A stretch of 14,208 nt of DNA from an uncultured bacterium (GCA_934845495.1 CAKWRB010000018.1:1-14208); one strand, 5' to 3'. Counted from the stretch's first letter, positions 1 through 6,182 are shown. Notes: generated by a model from the sequence alone, not told the origin. Numbers and translations: made by a program.

Positions 1-529
1 CGATACGGCCGCGGCCGTAGGCATCCGGCAGGCCGGTGATGATCTTATTGTGACGGGCCTTGCGCATTTCAGGAGTGTATGCGTCGAATACGCCCTGGTT
101 GTGGGTCTTGTGGTACTCGGTAAAGATCTTGTGCAGCTCGGGAGCGGGGGTGTAGCCATAGGTCTGGCAGGCTTCCTCCGCCATCTTGATGCCGCCGAAG
201 GGCATGAAGGCACGCTTCAGGGGCTTATCGGTCTGCAGGCCGACGATCTTTTCCAGATCCTTGCACTCCTCGCAGATATAGCCGGGGCCATGGGAAGTCA
301 GGGTTGCAACAATGTCGGTATCCATATCCAGAACACCGCCCTTGGCGCGCTCTTCCTTCTGCAGCTTCTGCAGGATCCCCCAAAGCTTGTTGGTTGCTTC
401 GGTGGGGCCTGCCAGGAAGGACTCGTCGCCTTCATAGGGCTTGTAGTTCTTCTGGATGAAATCGCGTACATTGATTTCTTCCTTCCACAGTCTGCCCTCA
501 AAACCATTCCACTGTTCGAACTGTGTCAT
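1..529 (-). CDS. pflB: Formate C-acetyltransferase (pyruvate formate-lyase), N-terminal 176 residues; gene runs off the window
   Basis: Glycyl-radical enzyme that converts pyruvate and CoA to acetyl-CoA and formate in the cytoplasm during anaerobic fermentation. The reverse strand reads MTQFEQWNGFEGRLWKEEIN and continues through GPGYICEE, PFGGIKMAEEACQ and, at the window edge, ITGLPDAYGRGRI, which are typical N-terminal PFL segments. The start at 529 is supported by an AGGAGG site seven bases upstream. The catalytic cysteine pair and the C-terminal glycyl-radical loop lie outside the window, so activity cannot be judged. The gene is divergent from the sdpR-like gene, and its leader (530-914) holds several inverted repeats. 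The PFL superfamily includes glycerol/diol dehydratases and other members, but this N-terminus is that of pyruvate formate-lyase itself. The activating enzyme is not in the window. Confidence 0.93.
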   Translation of the reverse strand, partial: MTQFEQWNGFEGRLWKEEINVRDFIQKNYKPYEGDESFLAGPTEATNKLWGILQKLQKEERAKGGVLDMDTDIVATLTSHGPGYICEECKDLEKIVGLQTDKPLKRAFMPFGGIKMAEEACQTYGYTPAPELHKIFTEYHKTHNQGVFDAYTPEMRKARHNKIITGLPDAYGRGRI

Positions 530-846
530 TTAATTTCCTCCTGGGTTTTATCAAAATCCCGCTGGACCCCATGATGGGGGGAACCAGTCTGTTTGAATTT
601 TTTCAGTGTCCGGAAAGACAGGATCACCCTGTCCGGACTTCTGCCGAAGGTGGAGAATCGGCCTAATAAAAGTATACGGATTTCCAGCCAGAAAAACAAT
701 CCGCATACTATACAAACACAGTACACAATACCCGGGAAATCCTGTGAATTAAGTCGATTCAGACAAATTGATGCCACTATATGTTGTATAGTATGAACAA
801 AATAGTCACAAGATAAAAAACATTTTGACAAATATCGAAATAACAA
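530..846. other. Divergent intergenic region upstream of pflB with several inverted repeats
   Basis: No convincing gene is present: short open frames here lack ribosome sites and recognisable sequence. On the pflB (minus) strand the region would be a long leader. Visible structures are an 11-bp inverted repeat (672-682 with 698-708, one mismatch) followed on the minus strand by TTTTATT, a bulged hairpin (608-622 with 628-638), a CCCC/GGGG hairpin near 568-581, and a 12-bp perfect inverted pair CATACTATACAA (704-715) / TTGTATAGTATG (784-795). I could not find a pflB promoter with both good boxes; TATAGT on the minus strand at 712-707 is a possible -10 without a clear -35. Confidence 0.5.
672..708 (-). 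promoter_or_regulatory. Inverted repeat in the pflB leader, attenuator- or operator-like
   Basis: On the minus strand GTATGCGGATT, a 15-base spacer and AATCCGTATAC are followed by TTTTATT. The arms match at 10 of 11 positions. The T-rich tail gives it the look of a weak terminator inside the pflB leader, but the loop is large, so a protein-binding palindrome is equally possible. No function is shown. Confidence 0.3.
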
Positions 847-875
847 TTGACATATATATCTAATTCCTGTATACT
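847..875 (+). promoter_or_regulatory. Sigma-A-type promoter of the sdpR-sdpI operon
   Basis: TTGACA (847-852) and TATACT (870-875) are separated by exactly 17 bp, close to consensus. The predicted transcript starts near 882, inside or next to the palindrome at 881-896, so a repressor bound there would block this promoter. Confidence 0.85.
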
Positions 876-880
876 ATCAT

Positions 881-896
881 TTAGATAGCTATCGAA
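881..896. promoter_or_regulatory. Palindromic operator candidate for the SdpR-like repressor
   Basis: The sequence TTAGATAGCTATCGAA has a perfect 10-bp core palindrome GATAGCTATC (884-893) extended by outer TT/AA. It sits between the -10 box and the ribosome site, the usual place for an autorepressor operator. SdpR in Bacillus represses its own operon; that this site is bound by the adjacent gene product is inference. Confidence 0.6.
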
Positions 897-914
897 TTAT
901 CAAGGAGGTTATGT

Positions 915-1187
915 ATGGGCTTTCATCAAACCTTTAAGGCCCTGAGCGACCCCACCCGCCGGGCGATCCTGGAGCAGCTCAAGCATGGCCGGCTCACCGC
1001 CGGGGAGATTGCTTCTGCCTTTGAGCTGAGCGCTGCCACAGTCTCGCACCATCTGGCCATGCTGCGTCAGGCCGAACTGGTCATCGACCAGCGGGAGGGC
1101 AAGTACATCTACTACGAAATCAACACCTCGGTCATCGACGAAATCCTGGCCTGGGCCACATCGCTGAAGGAGGGCGATAAAACATGA
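915..1187 (+). CDS. sdpR: ArsR-family autorepressor, SdpR type (90 aa)
   Basis: Small dimeric winged-helix DNA-binding repressor. The N-terminus FKALSDPTRRAILEQL is the classic ArsR helix, the helix-turn-helix spans about residues 27-56 with recognition helix ATVSHHLAMLR (41-51), and a wing follows (EGKYIYYEI). The metal-binding ELCVCDL motif of arsenic/zinc sensors is absent, which fits the SdpR subgroup. The start is fixed by AAGGAGG six bases upstream; an ATG four bases earlier is out of frame. The stop overlaps the next start (ATGA), so translation with the SdpI-like gene is probably coupled. In Bacillus subtilis SdpR represses sdpRI until SdpI, occupied by toxin, sequesters it at the membrane; whether that holds here is inference. 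Autoregulation through the 881-896 palindrome is likely. Confidence 0.88.
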   Translation: MGFHQTFKALSDPTRRAILEQLKHGRLTAGEIASAFELSAATVSHHLAMLRQAELVIDQREGKYIYYEINTSVIDEILAWATSLKEGDKT

Positions 1188-1840
1188 TTCGCAAAAATAT
1201 GGTATTCCTGTGGGTGACAGCTCTGCTGCCCGCGCTGCTCTGCCTGTGGTTCTATCCCCAGCTGCCTGCTGTGATCCCCACCGGGTTCCACAACGGCACC
1301 ATCACCCAGTACGGCCCCAAGGCCACCATCTGGCTGCTGGGCGGACTGGGCCCGGTGATCGCCACCTTGTTCACCCTGCTGCCCATGGTGGACCCTCGAC
1401 GCAAAAACTATGCCCGGATGGGCAGTCGGTACAACCTGCTGGCTGGCGGCACCAACCTGTTCCTGCTGGCCATGACCGGCCTGCTCATCGCCGAGTCGCT
1501 GCACCCGGGCAGCCTGCACATCGAAAATCTGGTGGTGTGCGCCCTGGGGCTACTCTTTGCCATGATGGGCAACTTCATGCCCAAATCCGGCAGCAACTTC
1601 AGCTTCGGAATCCGTAATATGTGGACCCTCTCCAGCGACGCCGTCTGGCAGCGCACCCACCGCATGGCCGGCAAGCTCTGGTTCTTCGGCGGATTGCTCT
1701 TGGTTTTGCTGGGGCTTTCGCCGCTGCGGGCTGCCGTGCTCTATCCGGTCTTTTTTGCGGTGACCATGCTGATAGCACTGATCCCCACCGGCTACTCCTT
1801 CCTGCTCTGGCGGCGGGAAAATCCCCAGCCCAGGGACTGA
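1184..1840 (+). CDS. sdpI: SdpI-family integral membrane protein (218 aa)
   Basis: Polytopic membrane protein with about six hydrophobic segments (roughly residues 7-24, 47-68, 84-104, 114-132, 165-182 and 185-207). The first part resembles DUF1648 (LPAVIPTGFHNGTITQYGPK, 27-46). The second carries the SdpI signature FGIRNMWTLSSDAVWQRTHR (141-160), followed by MAGKL. In Bacillus, SdpI gives immunity to the SdpC killing peptide and also acts as the signal receptor that captures SdpR. Here the gene begins inside the stop of the sdpR-like gene, which keeps the regulator-immunity pairing, but no SdpC-like toxin or sdpAB maturation gene is nearby. The protein may therefore protect against foreign peptides or have another envelope role. 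A terminator follows at 1861-1893. Confidence 0.85.
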   Translation: MIRKNMVFLWVTALLPALLCLWFYPQLPAVIPTGFHNGTITQYGPKATIWLLGGLGPVIATLFTLLPMVDPRRKNYARMGSRYNLLAGGTNLFLLAMTGLLIAESLHPGSLHIENLVVCALGLLFAMMGNFMPKSGSNFSFGIRNMWTLSSDAVWQRTHRMAGKLWFFGGLLLVLLGLSPLRAAVLYPVFFAVTMLIALIPTGYSFLLWRRENPQPRD

Positions 1841-1860
1841 ACCCTCTCCCCCCAATTTTC

Positions 1861-1893
1861 CGGCGGGGCCACTCGGGTGGTCCTGCCGTTTTT
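1861..1893 (+). terminator. Intrinsic terminator of the sdpRI operon
   Basis: A 12-bp stem (1861-1872 with 1877-1888, two G-U pairs), a TCGG loop and the tract TTTTT. It lies 20 bases after the sdpI stop. Confidence 0.88.
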
Positions 1894-1905
1894 ATTGGCA
1901 GATTC

Positions 1906-1932
1906 ACCGAAAAACCCGATATTTTTTTCGGT
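1906..1932. other. A/T-rich hairpin next to the decarboxylase promoter
   Basis: ACCGAAAAA (1906-1914) pairs with TTTTTCGGT (1924-1932). The 3' arm abuts the -35 box at 1933. It could be an extra terminator element or a regulatory site; nothing decides between them. Confidence 0.35.
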
Positions 1933-1961
1933 TTGTCAATGGCACTTTGGGATGGTATAAT
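1933..1961 (+). promoter_or_regulatory. Upstream promoter for the PLP decarboxylase
   Basis: TTGTCA (1933-1938), 17-bp spacer, then TATAAT (1956-1961) preceded by TGG, i.e. an extended -10. The -10 box is itself the left arm of the perfect inverted repeat at 1954-1985, so the transcript would begin inside the hairpin. Confidence 0.72.
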
Positions 1962-1985
1962 AACTGCAACAGCAGTTATTATACC
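1954..1985. repeat. Perfect 14-bp inverted repeat overlapping the upstream -10 box
   Basis: GGTATAATAACTGC (1954-1967), loop AACA, GCAGTTATTATACC (1972-1985), without mismatch. There is no T tract after it, so it does not look like a terminator. A dimeric repressor operator over the promoter is the simplest reading. Confidence 0.75.
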
Positions 1986-2038
1986 GATTTTATGGCCGGA
2001 CGATCCGCCGGCTACGCCTGCTCCCGTCCCATTGGCCA

Positions 2039-2071
2039 ATTATACCATTCCGCTTTGCTCCATGGTATAAT
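2039..2071. promoter_or_regulatory. Second extended -10 promoter with a 10-bp inverted repeat
   Basis: ATTATACCAT (2039-2048) is the exact reverse complement of ATGGTATAAT (2062-2071). The right arm contains TGGTATAAT, an extended -10 box (TGG 2063-2065, TATAAT 2066-2071), with no good -35 at 17 bp. Thirteen bases, ATGGTATAATAAC, are identical here (2062-2074) and at 1952-1964, so promoter and motif are duplicated about 110 bp apart. The gene start is 66 bases downstream. Confidence 0.6.
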
Positions 2072-2136
2072 AACAACAGACAAAAGGCGCCGGATTCCCC
2101 CGGCTCCGAAATCTACGGTGAAAGAAGGTTTTTTGT

Positions 2137-3372
2137 ATGATCGGAAATACACGCATCACACAGGCCATGAAGGCAAAGATGGCGGAACTGGAGAACCCCT
2201 TCTACCTCTACGACCAGGAGACCATTCTGGGCCAGGTACAGCGTCTGCATCGGGACTTCCCCGACTTTGAGTTCCTCTACTCCATCAAGACCAACCCCTT
2301 TCTGCCGGTGGTAAAGACCATTTTGGGCGAGGGCCTGGGGCTGGATGCCGCCTCGCTACGGGAAGTGGAGATCGGTGTGGAAAACGGCCTGCCCAAGGAG
2401 AAGATCCTCTACTCCGCCCCCGGTAAGACCGAGCGGGATCTGCGCGGCGCTATGGATCATGCCATCCTCATTGCCGACAGCCTGCATGAGCTGGAGCTCA
2501 TCAACAAACTGGCCGGTGAAAAGGGTGTCAAGCTGGGCGTGGGTGTCCGCATCAACCCCGACTTCACCATGGACGCCGACCACGGCGCTGCCGGCAAGTT
2601 CGGCATCGATGAGGACCAGCTCTTCGGCTATGACTTCCGCAAGCTCCCCAACATTGAGCTGATCGGCATCCATGTTCATGCCCGCAGCCAGGAGCTCCAT
2701 GCCGAAGTGCTCAAAAAGTACTATGCCAATATGTTTGCCCTGGCCCAGAAGTGCATCGATCAGCTGGGCATGAAGATGGAGTTCATCAACATGGGCGGCG
2801 GCATCGGCGTGGCCTATTCCACCGAAAACGATACTGACCTGGATACCGCTGCCCTGGGCGCAGAAAGTGCCGCTATGCTGGCAGAACTCCGGCAGAAGCT
2901 GGGCGGTGTGCGTGTCATCATCGAAACCGGCCGCTATGCCGTCTGCACCTCCGGGTACTATGTCACCAAGGTTGTGGATGTCAAGGAGAGCTATGGCACC
3001 AAGTTCGTCATGGTACAGAGCACCCTCAACGGCTTTATCCGCCCGTCACTGGCCCGGCTGATTGCCGCCTACCTGCCCGAGGGCGCCACAGCAAAGGGCA
3101 ACGAGCCGCTCTTCACCAAGATGGATGCCTTCGACTTTGAGCTGCTCACCGAGGAGACCGCCACCGAAACGGTAAACCTGGTGGGCAACCTCTGCACCGG
3201 TACCGACATCATGGCCGCCGGCATCGAACTGCCCAAGGCCAAGGTAGGCGATATCCTGGCCATCACCAAGGCAGGCAGCTATGCCTATGTGCTCACTCCG
3301 GTACAGTTCTCGTCCCAGCCGGCTCCCGGCCAGTTCCTGCTGCTGGCAGACGGCTCGATGATTGCAGAATAA
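2137..3372 (+). CDS. Fold-type III PLP-dependent decarboxylase, DAP/ornithine/arginine decarboxylase 2 family, substrate uncertain (411 aa)
   Basis: Cytoplasmic PLP enzyme of the alanine racemase-like barrel family. The PLP-lysine motif YSIKTN gives K51, HVHARSQ (179-185) stands where DAP decarboxylase has HxHIGSQ, the glycine-rich phosphate loop is MGGGIG (219-224), ETGRY is at 263-267, and C353 lies in NLCTGTD (351-357). The C-terminal SYAYVLTPVQFSSQP (381-395) is the usual active-site tyrosine region. Length is typical for LysA (about 410-430). However, the substrate-binding CES(G/S)D of DAP decarboxylase is CTGTD here, without the glutamate, so meso-DAP is not assured; decarboxylases acting on carrier-bound or polyamine-type amino acids are alternatives. 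No lysine-pathway gene is adjacent. Start ATG has an AGAAGG site eight bases upstream; a terminator follows at 3383. Confidence 0.8.
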   Translation: MIGNTRITQAMKAKMAELENPFYLYDQETILGQVQRLHRDFPDFEFLYSIKTNPFLPVVKTILGEGLGLDAASLREVEIGVENGLPKEKILYSAPGKTERDLRGAMDHAILIADSLHELELINKLAGEKGVKLGVGVRINPDFTMDADHGAAGKFGIDEDQLFGYDFRKLPNIELIGIHVHARSQELHAEVLKKYYANMFALAQKCIDQLGMKMEFINMGGGIGVAYSTENDTDLDTAALGAESAAMLAELRQKLGGVRVIIETGRYAVCTSGYYVTKVVDVKESYGTKFVMVQSTLNGFIRPSLARLIAAYLPEGATAKGNEPLFTKMDAFDFELLTEETATETVNLVGNLCTGTDIMAAGIELPKAKVGDILAITKAGSYAYVLTPVQFSSQPAPGQFLLLADGSMIAE

Positions 3373-3382
3373 GTTTCTCTGC

Positions 3383-3417
3383 AAATCAGCTCCTCCTCCG
3401 GGAGGGGCTGATTTTTT
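3383..3417 (+). terminator. Intrinsic terminator after the decarboxylase
   Basis: A 14-bp stem (3383-3396 with 3401-3414, one G-U pair), a TCCG loop, and a run of six T (3412-3417) partly within the stem. It begins 11 bases after the stop codon. Confidence 0.92.
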
Positions 3418-3421
3418 GTTG

Positions 3422-3460
3422 GAGTTTTCCACACGCACCAGTGCAATTTGTGGAGAACTC
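3422..3460. repeat. Inverted repeat upstream of the GTPase-nuclease gene promoter
   Basis: GAGTTTTCCACA (3422-3433) and TGTGGAGAACTC (3449-3460) are reverse complements at 11 of 12 positions, with 15 bases between. GCACCAG also occurs twice (3435-3441 and 3465-3471). The position just upstream of a promoter suggests an operator, but no regulator gene adjoins it. Confidence 0.5.
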
Positions 3461-3474
3461 ACCCGCACCAGCGA

Positions 3475-3503
3475 TTTTCTTTCGAGCCGATCTGTGTTAC
3501 AAT
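3475..3503 (+). promoter_or_regulatory. Promoter of the GTPase-nuclease fusion gene
   Basis: TACAAT (3498-3503) is preceded by TGT (3495-3497), giving an extended -10 box. The 17-bp-spaced -35 is TTTTCT (3475-3480), a weak match. Transcription would begin near 3510, leaving a leader of about 40 bases. Confidence 0.6.
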
Positions 3504-3517
3504 AGAAGCCGGTAGTT

Positions 3518-3537
3518 ACCGCCTTGGAGCGGTTTTT
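3518..3537 (+). promoter_or_regulatory. Small terminator-like hairpin in the leader of the fusion gene
   Basis: ACCGC (3518-3522), a six-base loop and GCGGT (3529-3533) are followed by T through 3537, immediately before the GGAGG ribosome site (3539-3543). The alternative pairing CGGT (3510-3513) with ACCG (3518-3521) would exclude the terminator stem. This has the layout of a miniature attenuator, but the stem is only 5 bp. Confidence 0.4.
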
Positions 3538-3548
3538 CGGAGGACAGT

Positions 3549-6182
3549 ATGAAAAAAGCAGTCATCGGGATCCTGGCCCATGTGGATGCGGGCAAAACCA
3601 CCCTCTCGGAGGGGCTGCTCTATCGTTCGGGCAGCATCCGCAAGTTCGGGCGAGTGGACCACCAGGATGCCTTTCTGGATAACTTCTCGCTGGAGCGCCA
3701 GCGGGGCATTACCATATTTTCAAAACAGGCCGTCCTGACCCTCGGTGATCTGGAAGTGACCCTGTTGGACACCCCCGGCCATGTGGACTTTTCGGCCGAG
3801 ATGGAGCGCACCCTGCAGGTGCTGGACTATGCCATTCTGGTGGTCAGCGGCACCGATGGGATCCAGGCCCATACCCTGACCCTGTGGCGGCTGCTGGAGC
3901 GCTACCAGGTGCCGGTGTTCCTCTTTATCAATAAGATGGACCTGCCCGGCGCCGATGCCGGTGCACGCCTGGAGGAACTGCGCCGCCGGCTGAGCGAGAG
4001 CTGCCTTGCCTTTGACCACATGGACGATGCCTTCTACGAGGCAGCCGCCCTCACCGACGAGGCGGCCATGGAGGAATATCTGGCGGACGGCAGCCTGTCG
4101 GAGGAGACCCTGCAAAACCTGATCGCCGGACGGCGGATTTTTCCCTGCTACTTCGGTTCGGCACTGCGGCTCACCGGTGTGGAGGAACTTATCAATGGGC
4201 TGGAACGGTGGATTCAGCCGCACAACTGGCCTGCCGCCTTTGGCGCCAAGGTGTACAAGATCTCCCGGGATACCCAGGGGGCACGGCTCACCCATCTCAA
4301 GGTCACCGGCGGTGTGCTGCGGGTGCGGGATCTGCTCACCGGGCACCGTCCCGGCGGAAGCGACACCTGGGAGGAAAAAGCCGATCAGCTGCGCATCTAT
4401 TCCGGCGGAAAATACACCACCGTCAACGAGGTGCCTGCCGGCGGTATCTGTGCCGTCACCGGCCTTTCCCAGACCTATCCCGGCCAGGGGCTGGGAATCG
4501 AAGCGGAATCGGAACAGCCCTTGCTGGAACCGGTGCTGACCTACCGGGTAAACCTGCCCGATGGGCCGGATGCCCACACCGCCCTGGGCAAGCTCCGGCA
4601 GCTGGAGGAAGAGGACCCCCAGCTCCACCTGCTCTGGAACGAGAGCCTGGGGGAGATCCACCTGCAGCTCATGGGCGAGGTTCAGCTGGAGATTTTGCAG
4701 ACAGTGATCCGGGAGCGGTTCGGCTTCCCGGTAGAGTTCGGAGCAGGCAGCATCGTCTACAAGGAGACCATTGCCGCTCCAGTGATCGGTGTGGGGCATT
4801 ACGAACCGCTGCGCCACTATTCCGAGGTGCATCTGCTGCTGGAGCCTGCTCCCCGGGGCAGCGGCCTGCAGTTTGAAAGCCTGTGCAGCGAAGATGTGTT
4901 GGACCGGAACTGGCAGCGCCTGGTGATGACCCATCTGGAGGAAAAGGTTCATCGGGGTGTGCTCACCGGCTCCCCCATCACCGATATAAAAATCTCGCTG
5001 CTCACCGGCCGGGCCCATGTCAAGCACACCGAGGGCGGCGACTTCCGCCAGGCCACCTACCGGGCTGTTCGACAGGGCCTGCGCAAAGCCAAAAGCATCC
5101 TGCTGGAGCCCTGGTATCAGTTCCGACTGGAACTGCCCACCGAGTATGTGGGCCGGGCTATGACCGATCTGCAGCGGCTGCATGGCACCACTGCTCCACC
5201 CGAAACCGAGGGCGAGATGAGTGTTCTGGCTGGTCGGGCCCCAGTGGCCTGTCTGCGGGATTACCCCACCGAGGTCACCGCCTACACCCAGGGGCGCGGC
5301 CGGCTGATCTGTACTCTGGCCGGGTATGAGCCCTGCCACAATGCCGACGAGGTCATCGCCTCCATCGGCTACGACTGTGACCGCGACCTGGAAAACCCCT
5401 GTGACTCGGTGTTCTGTTCCCATGGCGCCGGCTATGTGGTGCCCTGGGACGAGGTAGACGAGAAAAAGCATCTGGACAGCACCTTGCGCCTGGAGCGCCC
5501 CAGCACCGCAGATCCTGCCGCTGCTCCGCTGCGCCGGAGCAGCTATGGCGGCACCCTGGCCGAGGACAAGGAGCTGGCAGCCATCTACGAGCGCACCTAC
5601 GGCAAAAAGGAGACCGAGCGCCCCCGACAGCCGGAGGCACGGCAGGCCATGCAGCAGGCCGTGGTACAGCAGCTGCAGCCCACCGGCCCGGAATACCTGC
5701 TGGTGGACGGCTACAACATCATCTTTGCCTGGGAGGAGCTGGCAGCCCTGGCCCGCCGGGATTTCGGTGCGGCACGGCTGGTGCTGATGGATATCCTGGC
5801 AAACTTCCAGGCCTTCAAAAAGGTGGAGCTGATCCTGGTCTTTGATGCCTACAAGGTCCCGAACAACCCCGGCTCGGTGGAGCGGTACAAGGGCATCCAT
5901 GTGGTCTACACCAAGGAGGCCGAAACCGCCGATGCCTACATCGAGCGGGTCACCTACGAGATCGGCCGGAAGCACCGGGTTCGGGTGGCCACCTCAGATG
6001 GGCTGGAACAGATGGTCATTCTGGGGCATGGTGCCCTGCGCATCTCCGCCCGGGCATTCAAGCTGGAGGTGGAACAGACCGAGGGGCAGATCTCCGAACT
6101 GATCGAGGAAAACAACCGCCAGGGCCGGGAGCTGAACCGGCTGGAACACACCGCTCGGTTCATCAGTTCGACCCCGGAATGA
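3549..6182 (+). CDS. TetM/EF-G-like ribosomal GTPase fused to a C-terminal YacP/Rae1-like NYN endoribonuclease domain (877 aa)
   Basis: Two-part protein. Residues 1 to about 600 are a ribosomal protection/EF-G-type translational GTPase: G1 AHVDAGKTT (10-18), G2 RGITI (52-56), G3 DTPGH (74-78), G4 NKMD (128-131), G5 GSA (203-205), then domain II (about 230-325), domain III with LGEIHLQLMGEVQLEIL (367-383), a domain IV-like part to about 520 and a TetM-like domain V (EPWYQFRLELPTEYVGRAM, 520-538). A cysteine-containing stretch and charged linker (about 596-712) lead to an NYN domain (about 715-877) with VDGYN (719-723), VFDAY (764-768), KEAETADAYIE (789-799) and ATSDGLEQ (814-821), matching the motif order of B. 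subtilis YacP (Rae1). TetM alone is about 640 aa and Rae1 about 170, so their sum fits this length. The frame is unbroken and the start has GGAGG five bases upstream. It is monocistronic. Family knowledge gives A-site binding for both halves; tetracycline resistance or mRNA cleavage here is inference. Confidence 0.9.
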   Translation: MKKAVIGILAHVDAGKTTLSEGLLYRSGSIRKFGRVDHQDAFLDNFSLERQRGITIFSKQAVLTLGDLEVTLLDTPGHVDFSAEMERTLQVLDYAILVVSGTDGIQAHTLTLWRLLERYQVPVFLFINKMDLPGADAGARLEELRRRLSESCLAFDHMDDAFYEAAALTDEAAMEEYLADGSLSEETLQNLIAGRRIFPCYFGSALRLTGVEELINGLERWIQPHNWPAAFGAKVYKISRDTQGARLTHLKVTGGVLRVRDLLTGHRPGGSDTWEEKADQLRIYSGGKYTTVNEVPAGGICAVTGLSQTYPGQGLGIEAESEQPLLEPVLTYRVNLPDGPDAHTALGKLRQLEEEDPQLHLLWNESLGEIHLQLMGEVQLEILQTVIRERFGFPVEFGAGSIVYKETIAAPVIGVGHYEPLRHYSEVHLLLEPAPRGSGLQFESLCSEDVLDRNWQRLVMTHLEEKVHRGVLTGSPITDIKISLLTGRAHVKHTEGGDFRQATYRAVRQGLRKAKSILLEPWYQFRLELPTEYVGRAMTDLQRLHGTTAPPETEGEMSVLAGRAPVACLRDYPTEVTAYTQGRGRLICTLAGYEPCHNADEVIASIGYDCDRDLENPCDSVFCSHGAGYVVPWDEVDEKKHLDSTLRLERPSTADPAAAPLRRSSYGGTLAEDKELAAIYERTYGKKETERPRQPEARQAMQQAVVQQLQPTGPEYLLVDGYNIIFAWEELAALARRDFGAARLVLMDILANFQAFKKVELILVFDAYKVPNNPGSVERYKGIHVVYTKEAETADAYIERVTYEIGRKHRVRVATSDGLEQMVILGHGALRISARAFKLEVEQTEGQISELIEENNRQGRELNRLEHTARFISSTPE

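Noticed and set aside
50-574. A plus-strand frame opposite pflB
   Set aside because: The minus strand is clearly pyruvate formate-lyase with a good ribosome site; the plus frame has no motif.
3425-3457. Replication origin or DnaA-box cluster
   Set aside because: Only two imperfect boxes, no AT-rich unwinding region, and no dnaA, dnaN or other origin genes nearby.
3720-5975. A 751-codon open frame on the minus strand opposite the GTPase-nuclease gene
   Set aside because: It mirrors the codon bias of the real gene, has low-complexity Q/G/L-rich sequence with no known motif, and no promoter or ribosome site. The plus frame has clear GTPase and NYN motifs.
3549-6182. An acquired mobile tetracycline resistance gene
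   Set aside because: No integrase, relaxase, transposase or repeat borders; composition resembles the flanking genes, and the fused nuclease domain differs from mobile tet(M)/tet(O)/tet(W).
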